A stretch of DNA of 64,000 nt, from contig NZ_ACZO01000007.1 of NCBI RefSeq assembly GCF_000176155.1, forward strand, positions 806,001 to 870,000. Reading direction: 5' to 3'. Shown here one piece after another: positions 53,754-62,570 of this stretch. The position numbers were made by a program, and so were the translations under genes. The notes under the pieces were generated by a model. The model was not told the DNA's origin. It was given only the letters and a program-made list of their open reading frames with translations, and did no database searches. The stretch is from Vibrio metschnikovii CIP 69.14 (GTDB taxonomy: Bacteria; Pseudomonadota; Gammaproteobacteria; Enterobacterales; Vibrionaceae). Each line of letters starts with the position of its first letter. The first letter of the stretch is position 1.

Positions 53754-54176
53754 ATGATTTCATTTCAGCGAACAGAAAATTTAACATCTTCAGCTCAGAT
53801 TACTTATGAAAATATGCGCTCATATTACGAGCACTATGCTGTTGATTGGGATTGTTCAAAAATTGAAGAACAAATTAGTAATTTGGTCAATTTCGACATG
53901 TTGCTGAAAGACGAAGTTGTCGGTGCAATTCGTTTAGCATTTGATAATGATGGTTGTTATATCCGTGATTTACAGGTTATTCATAATCATCAAAATAAAG
54001 GGTTTGGAGCAGACGCACTCGCTGAATGTGAACGTTTAGCAATTAATTCAGGTGCAAATCGTCTTAGATTGCGGGTGTTTAAAATCAGTCCAGCTTACCA
54101 CCTTTATGATAGGTCAGGTTTTGTTGTCGATAGTGAAGATGACAGGTTTTATAGCATGTCGAGAACAATCTCCTAA
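53754..54176 (+). CDS. GNAT family N-acetyltransferase
   Basis: 140 residues from the ATG at 53754. Its Shine-Dalgarno GGAG is made at the cassette junction, partly from the attC core. Motif A IRDLQVIHNHQNKGFGADAL (Q.KGFG acetyl-CoA loop) and motif B AYHLYDRSGFV. The N-terminus MISFQRTENLTSSAQITYENM is the usual first strand and helix. Substrate unknown. The stop is the attC TAA. Confidence 0.87.
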   Translation: MISFQRTENLTSSAQITYENMRSYYEHYAVDWDCSKIEEQISNLVNFDMLLKDEVVGAIRLAFDNDGCYIRDLQVIHNHQNKGFGADALAECERLAINSGANRLRLRVFKISPAYHLYDRSGFVVDSEDDRFYSMSRTIS

Positions 54177-54297
54177 CAAGGCGTTAAAGAGGGATTCGCA
54201 ACGCGTAGCATTTTCGTTATGCATTGATTTTGTTAGTTTTTAGTGCAATGCGGTTAGTTGGTAGTCGCGCTGCTCACCCCTTAACGCGGCGTTATGT
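54174..54297 (+). repeat. attC 66 (class b)
   Basis: Core GTTATGT at 54291-54297. Confidence 0.95.
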
Positions 54298-54312
54298 TTT
54301 TTCAGGAAAATT

Positions 54313-54798
54313 ATGATCAGAGAAATTACGAAGTCAGATTTTGAATCATTCTGGCCAACATTTTTAGATGTAATCCAAGCTCAAGAAACTTACGCTTTTG
54401 AGCCTACAATGACTTTAGAACAAGCTTATTCAATTTGGTGTGAATTGCCTTTAAAAACGTTTGTTTTCATTGAAAATGATGTGGTTCTCGGAACTTACTA
54501 CATCAAGCCAAATGCAACAGGACCGAGTAGTCACATATGCAATTGTGGTTACATGGTATCGAGTAAAGCAAGAGGTAAAGGTGTTGCTCGTAAAATGTGC
54601 GAGCATTCTCAGAAAATTGCAGTGGAGCTTGGTTTTGAAGCAATGCAATTTAATAGTGTTGTTTCGACAAATGAAGTTGCAGTAAACCTTTGGCAAAATT
54701 TAGGGTTTGAAGTAATAGGTCGCATTCCCAAAGGGTATAAACATGGTCGTTTAGGTTATATTGATAGTTTGATCATGTATAAATGGCTACAAACATAA
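54313..54798 (+). CDS. GNAT family N-acetyltransferase
   Basis: 161 residues; ATG after TCAGGAAAATT. Motif A CGYMVSSKARGKGVARKM (RGKGVA loop) and motif B NEVAVNLWQNLGFEVIGRIP. The overall pattern is that of phosphinothricin/aminoacyl-type acetyltransferases, with LGTYYIKPN and a C-terminal YIDSLIMYKWL. Unrelated to its GNAT neighbour at 53754 beyond the fold. The stop is the attC TAA. Confidence 0.88.
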   Translation: MIREITKSDFESFWPTFLDVIQAQETYAFEPTMTLEQAYSIWCELPLKTFVFIENDVVLGTYYIKPNATGPSSHICNCGYMVSSKARGKGVARKMCEHSQKIAVELGFEAMQFNSVVSTNEVAVNLWQNLGFEVIGRIPKGYKHGRLGYIDSLIMYKWLQT

Positions 54799-54918
54799 CA
54801 AACAATTCAAGCAGACCCTCAACGCGTGGCATTTTTGTTGTGCGTTGAGTTTTGGTGATTACGGTGTTATGCGGGAAGCTGGTAGTCGCGTTTCGGGCTA
54901 CTTAATTGGGCGTTAGGC
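54796..54918 (+). repeat. attC 67 (class c)
   Basis: Core GTTAGGC at 54912-54918. Confidence 0.95.
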
Positions 54919-54933
54919 TATTCAGAGGATACT

Positions 54934-55533
54934 ATGACCGATTTAAAAAATAATGAGCAATATTTCGACGTTTCATTTGAGAAAATTGCTACCCCTGAGC
55001 AGCAATATACCGACGTTGAATTTGAAGATTGCCAATTCTCTGATTGCGATTTCTCATCGGTTAAATTTCATAGATGTAAGTTCACAAACTGCACATTTGA
55101 ACGCTGTAATTTGAGCTTGGTCGATTTTGCTAACTCAAAGTTATTTGAGCTTAAATTTCAAGACAGTAAGTTAGTTGGTGTTGATTGGACGAAAGCGACA
55201 TGGCCAGTTTATCATTCAGACTTTGAGCTAAGTTTTAAGCGTTGTATTTTAAACGACTCGTCTTTCTTTGGCTTGACCTTAAATGAATTGGTTTTTGATG
55301 AGTGCAAGCTGCATGATGTTGATTTCCGTGAAGGTAACTTTGCTCGTTCAACAATGACTTATAGCGATTTTAGCCACAGTTTATTTATGAGAACAAATTT
55401 GCAAGGTGTTGATTTCAGTGAATCTACAGCATACTCAATTGACGTATTAGAAAATAACGTTAAAAAGGCAAAGTTTTCACGATATGAAGCGTTAAGCTTA
55501 CTAGAAAGTCTGGGTATTGAACTAGTGGATTAA
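54934..55533 (+). CDS. Pentapeptide-repeat protein (copy 2)
   Basis: 199 residues, differing from the copy at 36475 only at isolated positions (Q for E near residue 24, R for K near 159). Cassette length 744 bp in both. The upstream attC is class c here and class a2 there, so again only the cassette was copied. See 36475 for repeat structure and possible gyrase-related role. Confidence 0.88.
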   Translation: MTDLKNNEQYFDVSFEKIATPEQQYTDVEFEDCQFSDCDFSSVKFHRCKFTNCTFERCNLSLVDFANSKLFELKFQDSKLVGVDWTKATWPVYHSDFELSFKRCILNDSSFFGLTLNELVFDECKLHDVDFREGNFARSTMTYSDFSHSLFMRTNLQGVDFSESTAYSIDVLENNVKKAKFSRYEALSLLESLGIELVD

Positions 55534-55538
55534 TAGCC

Positions 55539-55662
55539 TAACAAAGCGTTAAAGAGGGATTCGCAACGCGTAGCATTTTCGTTATGCGTTGATTTTATTG
55601 GTTTTTAGTGTAATGCGGTGAGTTGGTAGTTGCGTTGCTCACCCCTTAACGCGGCGTTATGT
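55539..55662 (+). repeat. attC 68 (class b)
   Basis: Core GTTATGT at 55656-55662. Confidence 0.95.
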
Positions 55663-56228
55663 TTTATTGAGCCTCAGCAAACTTAATTCACAAAATTTAA
55701 TGGGAAAATCCGGTTTAATTTAAGATGTTTTCTGTTCTAATTTGTTGATATTATGAGTTTATTATTCTTTTCCGTGGCTATTGAAAGTTGAACGATGCTT
55801 GTGTTTTTTCGGCCAACTCTGCTCTGATAAATTGTGTACGCAAAAAATTAAACTGTTGCTGAAAGGTCTCTTTCTTTGGTGTTGTTTGCTCATTGATTCC
55901 ACAGGCTATTTCGCTTCAGCATGTTTGGGATCTCATGGACACATCGTTTGCTGACAGTGTTTTGTTAGCGCAAGTTTATCGATGATTTTGTGCTTTTTCC
56001 GGCTCCGCCCTGATAAATTTTGTTCGTAAAAGATTCAATTGTCGCTAAAAGGTCTCTTCCTTTGGTGTTATTGATCCCTTGATTCCGCAAGCTAATTCGC
56101 TTCAGCTTATTTGGGATCTTATTAGCAACAATACTTGCTGAAAGTAGGCAAGTTTATCATTTTGAGGTAAAGTGACCGAAACAAATGCAAATTGTAAAAA
56201 ATCAATATAATCAATAAGTAATAAAACA
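55657..56228 (+). repeat. Family A gene-free cassette, copy A20
   Basis: Two-unit form, sharing rare variants with A13 (GGACACATCGTTTGC, TTTTGTTCG). Confidence 0.85.
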
Positions 56229-56351
56229 TAACAAACGCTTCAAGAGGGACTTCCAACGCGTGGCATTTTTATTATGCGTTGGTTTTTGTGGTTACGGTGT
56301 TATGCGGAAAGTTGGTAGTAGCGTTGTCAGCCCCTTAAGCGGGCGTTATAT
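56229..56351 (+). repeat. attC 69 (class a1)
   Basis: Core GTTATAT at 56345-56351. Confidence 0.95.
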
Positions 56352-56374
56352 TTTCAATAAGGATCTATTAACTA

Positions 56375-57562
56375 GTGAATAACTTAATCGATATTTTAAT
56401 GAAATTGAACGCTTCTTTTCCATTTAGGGAAGTAGCGGGACATTGGGATAATAAATTTCAATATGTAGATGCTGATGGTGAGATGCATTCAGAACAGTAT
56501 GAAATCACTTTTCTTGTCGACTATTCCCACATGTTTTTTCATATTTCTGTTGCTGTTGATAATTTAAATGACCAGTTTATTAATGAGCTAGACAATATTT
56601 TATTTATAGCGGATAAGCATGTTAAAAACTTGAAGGATACGGTTCTTAGTGGTGAGGATATTCACTTTACAAGGAAGTTATTTATTATTACTAACTCAAA
56701 TAGTAAGTCCTATCCAAAATTAGTTGATTCCTTTAGATGTAAAGGAATATCTGCAAATGTTTATCAATCAATAGATGATTCTATTGAAATGATTTCTCCA
56801 CAAATAACATATGTACCTCTGTATAACTTTGAAGAAAAGATCATTAAAGGAAAGAAAATTCCAATTTTTTCAAATGCTAACTATACAATATTCGAAGAGG
56901 AAGATGGAAAAGTTAGTTATGCTTACCATGTAAAGATAACAACTAATGGTGTTTCTAATGGAGATGTTCTTAATCAGCTTTCACTATTATCTCAAGAGAA
57001 AGATAATCTCCAAGCTCTTCTAACTAATCATAAGTTGAGGAAAAAGTATACTATAGTTTATGCTACTGCTTTAAGAGATGTGTTTGAAGGTCATTTCGAT
57101 ATTGCCAAAAAATCTTTGCAATCAGCAACTAAGCAACTCTATAATCAAAAGGTGATTTTTAATACCTTGCTTGGGTTCATGATTTATTTGATTGTTCTCA
57201 CGACTAAATTCCTCAGTGAACACCATATTTCAAGAGTAATGGAAGGGTTAGGATACGTAGTATTTTTTAGTGTTCTAGGCGGCTTTTTCTCTTTATTTTC
57301 TACGATTGGTTATTTTAAGCAGTCGGGAGGTTACAGTAAAGTTGAGTTGATTATTGATTTACTTGTTAAGATTGTAGTAACAAGTATTTCAGGTATGCTG
57401 GTCTACTTTGTAATACGTTCAAATTTGATCTTCGGTTTCTTAAACACTCATGAGGTTTATTTAATTTATCTTATATCTTTCGTTTCTGGTTGGAGTGAAA
57501 AGTTCGTCTCTAATTTATTGACTAGTATTGAGAAAAAGTTTTCCTCAGAAATGAAAATATAA
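56375..57562 (+). CDS. Large membrane protein of unknown function, 395 aa
   Basis: GTG start after AAGGATCTATTAACTA. Residues 1-260 are soluble and mixed (FPFREVAGHWDNKFQYVD; ITFLVDYSHMFFHISVAVD); the last 130 residues have four membrane helices at about 266-282, 290-310, 328-348 and 360-378. One of the larger single-gene cassettes. Low GC and many AAA/TTT codons. The cytoplasmic domain plus C-terminal four-helix bundle recalls membrane effectors of defence systems, but no motif supports that. The stop overlaps the attC TAA. Confidence 0.7.
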   Translation: MNNLIDILMKLNASFPFREVAGHWDNKFQYVDADGEMHSEQYEITFLVDYSHMFFHISVAVDNLNDQFINELDNILFIADKHVKNLKDTVLSGEDIHFTRKLFIITNSNSKSYPKLVDSFRCKGISANVYQSIDDSIEMISPQITYVPLYNFEEKIIKGKKIPIFSNANYTIFEEEDGKVSYAYHVKITTNGVSNGDVLNQLSLLSQEKDNLQALLTNHKLRKKYTIVYATALRDVFEGHFDIAKKSLQSATKQLYNQKVIFNTLLGFMIYLIVLTTKFLSEHHISRVMEGLGYVVFFSVLGGFFSLFSTIGYFKQSGGYSKVELIIDLLVKIVVTSISGMLVYFVIRSNLIFGFLNTHEVYLIYLISFVSGWSEKFVSNLLTSIEKKFSSEMKI

Positions 57563-57681
57563 CAAACAATTCAAGCAGACCCTCAACGCGTGGCATTTTC
57601 GTTTTGCGTTGAGTTTAGTGATTACGGTGTTGTGCGGAAGCTTGGCAGTAGCGTTTCGGGCTACTTAATTGGGCGTTATAC
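57560..57681 (+). repeat. attC 70 (class c)
   Basis: Core GTTATAC at 57675-57681. Confidence 0.95.
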
Positions 57682-57692
57682 GTAATTAAAGT

Positions 57693-58007
57693 ATGAAGAT
57701 GATGAAGATATTTTTAATAACAGCAACACTTACTCAATTGGTTCTTCTGAGTTTATCGAAATATTATGGTTTCGTTGCGAATAGCGTGTTACAAGCTGCA
57801 GTGGAAGCACAAGACTCAAATATCCTAGTGTCACTTGATAACTTTCAATATTACCGCAATTTGGATGATAACTTAGGCTACATATCTACATCAATCTGGG
57901 TGTTGGTAGTGATTATTACACTGCTTAAAAGTGTCTCAAACACTAAAATGGGTAATTTAGCTATTTGTTTGCCATTGGCATTCAACATGATATTAATGCT
58001 AATGTAG
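57693..58007 (+). CDS. Small membrane protein, 104 aa
   Basis: ATG 18 bp after the attC core; several Met codons (MKMMK) leave the exact start open. Three hydrophobic segments at about residues 5-22, 65-82 and 88-103; the loop between 1 and 2 (ANSVLQAAVEAQDSNILVSL) is polar and may be periplasmic. No family recognised. Confidence 0.6.
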   Translation: MKMMKIFLITATLTQLVLLSLSKYYGFVANSVLQAAVEAQDSNILVSLDNFQYYRNLDDNLGYISTSIWVLVVIITLLKSVSNTKMGNLAICLPLAFNMILMLM

Positions 58008-58052
58008 CATTATTTTTTGTATTATAACAATGAGTTACTGTGAATTCACGTA

Positions 58053-58175
58053 TAACAAACGCTTCAAGAGGGACAGCCAACGCGTAGCATTTTTACTATG
58101 CGTTGGCTTTTGTGGTTACAGTGTTATGCGGAAAGTTAGTAGTAGCGTTGTCTGCCCCTTAAGCGGGCGTTATGT
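58053..58175 (+). repeat. attC 71 (class a2)
   Basis: Core GTTATGT at 58169-58175. Confidence 0.95.
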
Positions 58176-58555
58176 TTTATTGAGCCTCAGCAAGATCAAT
58201 TCACAAGTTTTAATGGAAAAATCTGGTCTGATTTAAGAGGCTCTCTGTTCTAATTTGTTGATATTATGAGTTTATTGTTCTTTTTGGTGGCTATTAAAAG
58301 TTGAACGATACTTTTGTGTTTCTGTCGGGTTTTGCTCTGATAAATTGTGTACGCAAAAGGTTCTGTTTTTGCTGAACGGTCTCTTCCTTTGGTGTTGTTT
58401 GTCCCTTGATTCCGCAGGCTAATTCGCTGCAGCTTATTTGGGATCTTATCTGCACCAATGATTGCTGAAAGTAGGCAAGTTTATCATTTTGAGTTAAAGT
58501 TGCTTGAACCAATAAGCATTGTAAAAATCCAATGCAATCAATAGGTAATGAAACA
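58170..58555 (+). repeat. Family A gene-free cassette, copy A21 (single-unit form)
   Basis: About 386 bp, with one internal unit missing as in A18, but in a different sublineage (GAGCCTCAGCAAGATC). The loss therefore happened twice. Confidence 0.88.
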
Positions 58556-58678
58556 TAACAAACGCTTCAAGAGGGACTTCCAACGCGCAGCATTTTCATT
58601 ATGCGTTGATTTTGGTGGTTACGGTGTTATGCGGAAACTTGGTAGTAGCGTTGTCAGCCCCTTAAGCGGGCGTTATAC
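58556..58678 (+). repeat. attC 72 (class a1)
   Basis: Core GTTATAC at 58672-58678. Confidence 0.95.
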
Positions 58679-58692
58679 AAACGGAGGTAGCT

Positions 58693-59253
58693 TTGAATCT
58701 AGATGATTTGAGACTTGATGAAACGTTGCCACTTCAAAGAGAACTGATTAAGTCTGTCCTATCTTCATTTATGCATGAGGAAAATGTGGTTGCAGGTGTT
58801 TTACTTGGTTCACTTGCTGCTGGTACTGGCGATAGAATTTCCGATGCGGATGTTCTTATCTTTACTCAAAACAACTTTCATAATGGCTCTAATCGCTGCT
58901 TTCAGAAATTCGAGTCGGGAAAAGAGATTTTCTATTGTTTAAGTGGCGCTCACAACGAAAATGCTTGTTTCAGAAAGTACATTTTTGGTGACCTGACAAG
59001 TGCTGAAATTCATTGCTTAGATTTAAGTGAGCCTTTCGAGATATCAAAACCATTTAAAGTGCTGTTTGATAAAATAGGAATGGTTGAAAGCCGATTAACT
59101 GACATTCCTGCACCGAAGCACGAAGATTTCCCAACTTATGTTCATGGTGACAAAGGTTTGGTTTGGGAGCTTTTCGATTGCATCAAGTGGCTAAGTCGAG
59201 ATAACAATCAACTGGCTAAAAACTATTTAAAAAAGCTATCAGAAAAACTGTGA
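58693..59253 (+). CDS. Nucleotidyltransferase-fold protein
   Basis: 186 residues; TTG start after ACGGAGGTAGCT. AGVLLGSLAAGTGDRISDAD followed by VLIF is the GS(x)SDxD nucleotidyltransferase core, with two metal-binding acids (about residues 52-54). A third acid may be in SAEIHCLDLSE. The helical tail WELFDCIKWLSRDNNQLAK resembles aminoglycoside nucleotidyltransferases. It could adenylylate a small molecule or a protein. A cassette-borne resistance enzyme is one option; a MNT-type antitoxin would be expected to have a HEPN partner, and none is present. Confidence 0.78.
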   Translation: MNLDDLRLDETLPLQRELIKSVLSSFMHEENVVAGVLLGSLAAGTGDRISDADVLIFTQNNFHNGSNRCFQKFESGKEIFYCLSGAHNENACFRKYIFGDLTSAEIHCLDLSEPFEISKPFKVLFDKIGMVESRLTDIPAPKHEDFPTYVHGDKGLVWELFDCIKWLSRDNNQLAKNYLKKLSEKL

Positions 59254-59262
59254 ATGTTTGTA

Positions 59263-59386
59263 TAACAAAGCGTTCAAGAGGGATTCGCAACGCGTGGCAT
59301 TTTCGTTATGCATTGATTTTATTAGTTTTTAGTGTAATGCGGTGAGTTGGTAGTTGCGTTGCTCACCCCTTAACGCGGCGTTATAT
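59263..59386 (+). repeat. attC 73 (class b)
   Basis: Core GTTATAT at 59380-59386. Confidence 0.95.
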
Positions 59387-59396
59387 TCTCTCTCGT

Positions 59397-59413
59397 TCCG
59401 TAAACTTTCCGTA
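59397..59413. promoter_or_regulatory. Upstream operator half-sites of the DUF1778 operon
   Basis: Two direct TCCGTA hexamers (59397-59402, 59408-59413) just upstream of the -35, 11 bp apart, suiting a ribbon-helix-helix repressor. Confidence 0.65.
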
Positions 59414-59417
59414 CTAA

Positions 59418-59446
59418 TTGAATGTGCTTTAAGTTTGCACTATAAT
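59418..59446 (+). promoter_or_regulatory. Promoter of the DUF1778/GNAT operon
   Basis: -35 TTGAAT (59418-59423), 17-bp spacer, -10 TATAAT (59441-59446). The best sigma-70 match I see in the window; it lies inside a cassette. Confidence 0.8.
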
Positions 59447-59455
59447 CTTTCAAGT

Positions 59456-59472
59456 TACGGAATACATCCGTA
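59456..59472. promoter_or_regulatory. Operator palindrome of the DUF1778 operon
   Basis: TACGGAATACATCCGTA: TACGGA/TCCGTA arms just after the -10, matching the upstream hexamers. Likely the antitoxin's own binding site. Confidence 0.75.
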
Positions 59473-59485
59473 CGTAGGAGGGGTT

Positions 59486-59755
59486 ATGGCTACGGCACGT
59501 TTAGATATTCGCCTTGATGAAGAGATCAAGGCAAAGGCCGAAAAAGCATCGGCTTTACTTGGTTTAAAAAGTCTCACTGAATATGTAGTGAGACTTATGG
59601 ACGAAGATGCGACTCATGTTATTGAGGAGCATGAAAGTATTATGGTTAAAGACAGTGTCTTTGACGAGTTTATGGCTGCGTGTAATAAAGTAAAAGCACC
59701 GAATCAAGCTTTGCTTGAAGCGGTTAAATTTACAGATAAGAGTGGTATCAAGTGA
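59486..59755 (+). CDS. DUF1778 (ribbon-helix-helix) antitoxin
   Basis: 89 residues from the ATG at 59486, after GTAGGAGGGGTT, a near-perfect ribosome site; the longer frame from 59354 is attC. RLDIRLDEEIKAKAEKASALLG is the RHH strand and helix; the C-terminal part (DSVFDEFMAACNKVKAPNQA) should cover the toxin active site. Overlaps the toxin by 4 bases (GTGA). Neutralises the acetyltransferase and represses the operon through the TCCGTA sites. Confidence 0.93.
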   Translation: MATARLDIRLDEEIKAKAEKASALLGLKSLTEYVVRLMDEDATHVIEEHESIMVKDSVFDEFMAACNKVKAPNQALLEAVKFTDKSGIK

Positions 59756-60285
59756 GTTGGGGTAAAGAGTTTGTAGAACTTAGTAAATCAAAGCATGACC
59801 GCGACTCATTTGACTGTGGTGAGCAAGAGCTAAACACATTTATCAAAACTCAAGCTGCAAAGCACATGCAAGCAGGTATTAGCCGAACAATGGTTTTACC
59901 TAGTGCTCAACCACTGTTAAATCAAAAATTCGCTATTTGTGCATTTTATAGTGTTGCACCGAGTTCAATCAGTCGAGAAACATTGCCGGCCCAACTAGCA
60001 AAGAAACTTCCTAGGTATCCAATCCCTGTTTTTCTTTTGGCTCAATTAGCTGTACACAAAGAGTATCATGGCTCTGGGCTCGGAAAAATTAGTCTAATTC
60101 GCGCACTGAAGTACTTGTGGGAAGTGAATCATCACATGAGGGTATACGCAATTGTTGTGGACTGTCTGACAGATTCGGCTCAAGCGTTCTATACGAAGTT
60201 CGGCTTTGAAGTATTGTGCGAACATAATGGGCGTATTCGTATGTTCTTACCAATGAAAACGGTAGAACAGCTTTTTAATCAATAG
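59752..60285 (+). CDS. GNAT toxin (TacT/AtaT type)
   Basis: 177 residues; GTG start in the GTGA overlap. FDCGEQELNTFIKTQAAKHM is the N-terminal signature of DUF1778-paired GNAT toxins. Motif A LAQLAVHKEYHGSGLGKISL holds the acetyl-CoA loop, and AQAFYTKFGFEVL supplies the catalytic Tyr. These toxins acetylate the amino group of charged tRNA and stop translation. With its RHH partner and strong promoter this is a complete toxin-antitoxin module. Confidence 0.93.
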   Translation: MSWGKEFVELSKSKHDRDSFDCGEQELNTFIKTQAAKHMQAGISRTMVLPSAQPLLNQKFAICAFYSVAPSSISRETLPAQLAKKLPRYPIPVFLLAQLAVHKEYHGSGLGKISLIRALKYLWEVNHHMRVYAIVVDCLTDSAQAFYTKFGFEVLCEHNGRIRMFLPMKTVEQLFNQ

Positions 60286-60295
60286 GCAACGAATA

Positions 60296-60419
60296 TAACA
60301 AGGCGTTCAAGAGGGATTCGCAACGCGCAGCATTTTCATTATGCGTTGATTTTATTAGTTTTTAGTGTAATGCGGTGAGTTGGTAGTTGCGTTGCTCACC
60401 CCTTAACGCGGCGTTATAT
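60296..60419 (+). repeat. attC 74 (class b)
   Basis: Core GTTATAT at 60413-60419. Confidence 0.95.
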
Positions 60420-60760
60420 TTCTCTTAAATTCAACGTGTTACAAATTTAAAAGTTAAGTGGTAATGTGGGATTTTTGCTGGTTGATGATTTCTTGTGATG
60501 GATAGCTGTTGATTTGATCAAGTATATCAATGACTAACAAACATTATCGTTTAATCGCATTTGGCAGCTATTTTAATTTGGTTTGCATTAGTTGTATGTT
60601 GTTCTGATATTCATCATCTGAATCAATGAGTAAGCTTAAGCTGATTTAAAAATTAACGTTTTTTTGTGTCAAAAGTTAGCTCAATTACGTTAAGCTTTTG
60701 ATGTTGTTTGCTATTTTCAAAAGTTGTTTGGTGTTTCAGTAGCTGTCTGGAACTGAAATA
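60414..60760 (+). repeat. Family B gene-free cassette, copy B5
   Basis: Complete copy, about 347 bp, diverged in the middle (TAGTTGTATGTTGTTCTG). Confidence 0.85.
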
Positions 60761-60882
60761 TAACAAACAATTCAAGCAGACCCTCAACGCGTGGCACTTT
60801 TGTTTTGCGTTGAGTTTGGTGATTACGGTGTTTTGCGGAAAGTTGGTAGTAGCGTTTCGGGCTACTTAATTGGGCGTTAGCT
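60761..60882 (+). repeat. attC 75 (class c)
   Basis: Core GTTAGCT at 60876-60882. Confidence 0.95.
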
Positions 60883-60913
60883 ATTATTTTATTCAGCAGC
60901 AAGGAAATTAACG

Positions 60914-61195
60914 ATGGCAAAGTATCAGTTTTTCTGTAAACCAAATTCAAATCGTACCGAATTTACTTATCTGGATATGGGCTCAGAAACTTATCTGTTT
61001 GAAAAAAAAGAACTCTTGAGTTCGGGACTAGAAGTAGACGGCGATACGATACAAGCTTCTACTCCAGAAGAAGCAATTGATAAATTCAAATTAAATTTCT
61101 GTGAGCCTTTAGAAGATTATGCAAATTCCAGTGCTTCAGGTGGATTAGCGACATTCATTTTTGAATCCTTCAAATCAGTTACTGGGAAAAAATAG
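60914..61195 (+). CDS. Hypothetical protein, 93 aa
   Basis: ATG after AGCAAGGAAATTAACG. A small acidic soluble protein; opening strand MAKYQFFCKPNSNRTEFTYL, then an EEAIDKFKLNFCEPLEDY helix and a glycine-serine turn near the end. No membrane helix and no known motif. Single-gene cassette. Confidence 0.6.
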   Translation: MAKYQFFCKPNSNRTEFTYLDMGSETYLFEKKELLSSGLEVDGDTIQASTPEEAIDKFKLNFCEPLEDYANSSASGGLATFIFESFKSVTGKK

Positions 61196-61196
61196 C

Positions 61197-61318
61197 TAAC
61201 AAACAATTCAAGCAGCCCCTCAACGCGTGGCATTTTTGTTGTGCGTTGAGTTTGGTGATTACGGAGTTATGCGGGAAGTTGGTAGTAGCGTTTCGGGCTA
61301 CTTAATTGGGCGTTATGT
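61197..61318 (+). repeat. attC 76 (class c)
   Basis: Core GTTATGT at 61312-61318; variant AGCAGCCCCTC in the left arm. Confidence 0.95.
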
Positions 61319-61698
61319 AACCGTAGAGAAAAAGACCGCAATATGTTGAAATTTAAAGTGTTTTTATGCTTGTGCATTTTTAAGTTAGCTTCTATTTTAC
61401 ATGTTTTATGATTTTAACTTATTGTTTTAATTGGTTATTTATACGGTTTGTAAAATTAGTCTTATTCATGTTGATTTGGTTTTCGTCTTTTTGTTCTTCG
61501 AGTTTTCAGTCTTTTCTCAATGGTTCAGTGAGTTTGCGATAAGTTTGGTGGCAGTCATTTTTTTTCTTTGAACTAGGGCTCGCAGTTTCGTCGTTGTCAC
61601 GCAAATTCTACTGGGTTACTGCTAACTTTTCATGTAAGTTAAACGATATTTGGCAATGTTTTTCTTTGTAATGCTTTGAAATGGTTAGAAAAGTTACA
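61313..61698 (+). other. Gene-free single-copy cassette
   Basis: About 386 bp, very T-rich, unlike families A and B. The only frame of note is ATG 61343 to TGA 61411 (22 codons, hydrophobic, MLKFKVFLCLCIFKLASIL), without a clear ribosome site. I see no defensible gene, promoter or terminator. Confidence 0.55.
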
Positions 61699-61822
61699 TA
61701 ACAAAGCATTCAAGAGGGACAGTCAACGCTTGGCAGTTTTTGTTTGGTTGGCATTTGAGGTTTTGGCTGGCTAGTTTTAGTTTAGTTGTTTGCGTTGTCT
61801 GCCCCTTAATGCGGCGTTATGA
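61699..61822 (+). repeat. attC 77 (divergent class a)
   Basis: Core GTTATGA at 61816-61822. Unusual centre (GTTTGGTTGGCATTTGAGG, TTTAGTTTAGTTG) that partly recalls the V. cholerae type. Confidence 0.9.
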
Positions 61823-61837
61823 CTATAAGGTAATAAA

Positions 61838-62452
61838 TTGAAATTATTCGTTAAATATGGATTTGTTTTTCTATGGGCAGGCTTCGGATTATGTGGTTTA
61901 TTCACATTGGCTCATTTATATGTAGAAGATAAAGTAGGTTTTTCGTCATTGATAAGTGATCTGGGTTCTTTCGGTAGTTTTCTTTCTGGACTTGGAACTG
62001 TAGTAGCAGCAGCAGCAGCGGCTATTGGTGTCGATAGTTGGGTTAACCAGCTTAAATGTGGGAAATACCTGGATGTTATTTGGTCTGCTAAAGTCGCTAT
62101 ACGAAAAGTTCATGCGAGTGAAATGGATTGGTATATTGCAAATTATACTTATCTCGAGAGTCCATCAGAATCACGTAAGTCAGATCTGGAAACCAAACTT
62201 AAGAAGTTAGAATATGATTTCGATGAACTAAGTAATGAATTTCATCAGTTGGACCAAGTTGTAGTTAAAAATCAGTTTCTTTGGGCAAATAATGCCTCAC
62301 ATTTAAAGCATACGTGGCTAGAAATTAAGTGGCACATGGAAGAAAATGAACTTTCCAGTCGAGACTTATCTCGTCTCATTACTGCATTTGAAGACTACTA
62401 CGATGCTCTTATGGCACAGCTTGAAGAAATCGAAGATAAATTTGGCAAATAG
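61838..62452 (+). CDS. Membrane-anchored coiled-coil protein, 204 aa
   Basis: TTG start after ATAAGGTAATAAA. Two membrane helices at about residues 7-28 and 45-66, the second with an alanine run (VVAAAAAAIGV), then a charged helical domain (KLKKLEYDFDELSNEFHQLD and a C-terminal ALMAQLEEIEDKF). The TM-plus-coiled-coil plan matches the proteins at 24272 and 36052 without clear sequence identity. Function unknown. Confidence 0.7.
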   Translation: MKLFVKYGFVFLWAGFGLCGLFTLAHLYVEDKVGFSSLISDLGSFGSFLSGLGTVVAAAAAAIGVDSWVNQLKCGKYLDVIWSAKVAIRKVHASEMDWYIANYTYLESPSESRKSDLETKLKKLEYDFDELSNEFHQLDQVVVKNQFLWANNASHLKHTWLEIKWHMEENELSSRDLSRLITAFEDYYDALMAQLEEIEDKFGK

Positions 62453-62455
62453 TCA

Positions 62456-62549
62456 TAACAAAGCATTTAAGAGTGATTCGCAACGCTTGGCAGTTTCGCT
62501 TCGCTCAAGTATAGCCAAACGCCGCTCACACCTTAATGCGGCGTTAGGC
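62456..62549 (+). repeat. attC 78 (short, divergent)
   Basis: Only 94 bp. Arms AAGCATTTAAGAGTGATTCGC and CCGCTCACACCTTAATGC; the centre has a CAGTTTCGCTTCGCTCAAG segment seen in no other site. Core GTTAGGC at 62543-62549. Confidence 0.88.
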
Positions 62550-62570
62550 AAATAACATAGGAGCTGGTAT

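Noticed and set aside
61343..61411. A 22-codon hydrophobic peptide frame in the single-copy gene-free cassette.
   Set aside because: No clear ribosome site and no second copy to test conservation; chance is likely in such T-rich DNA.
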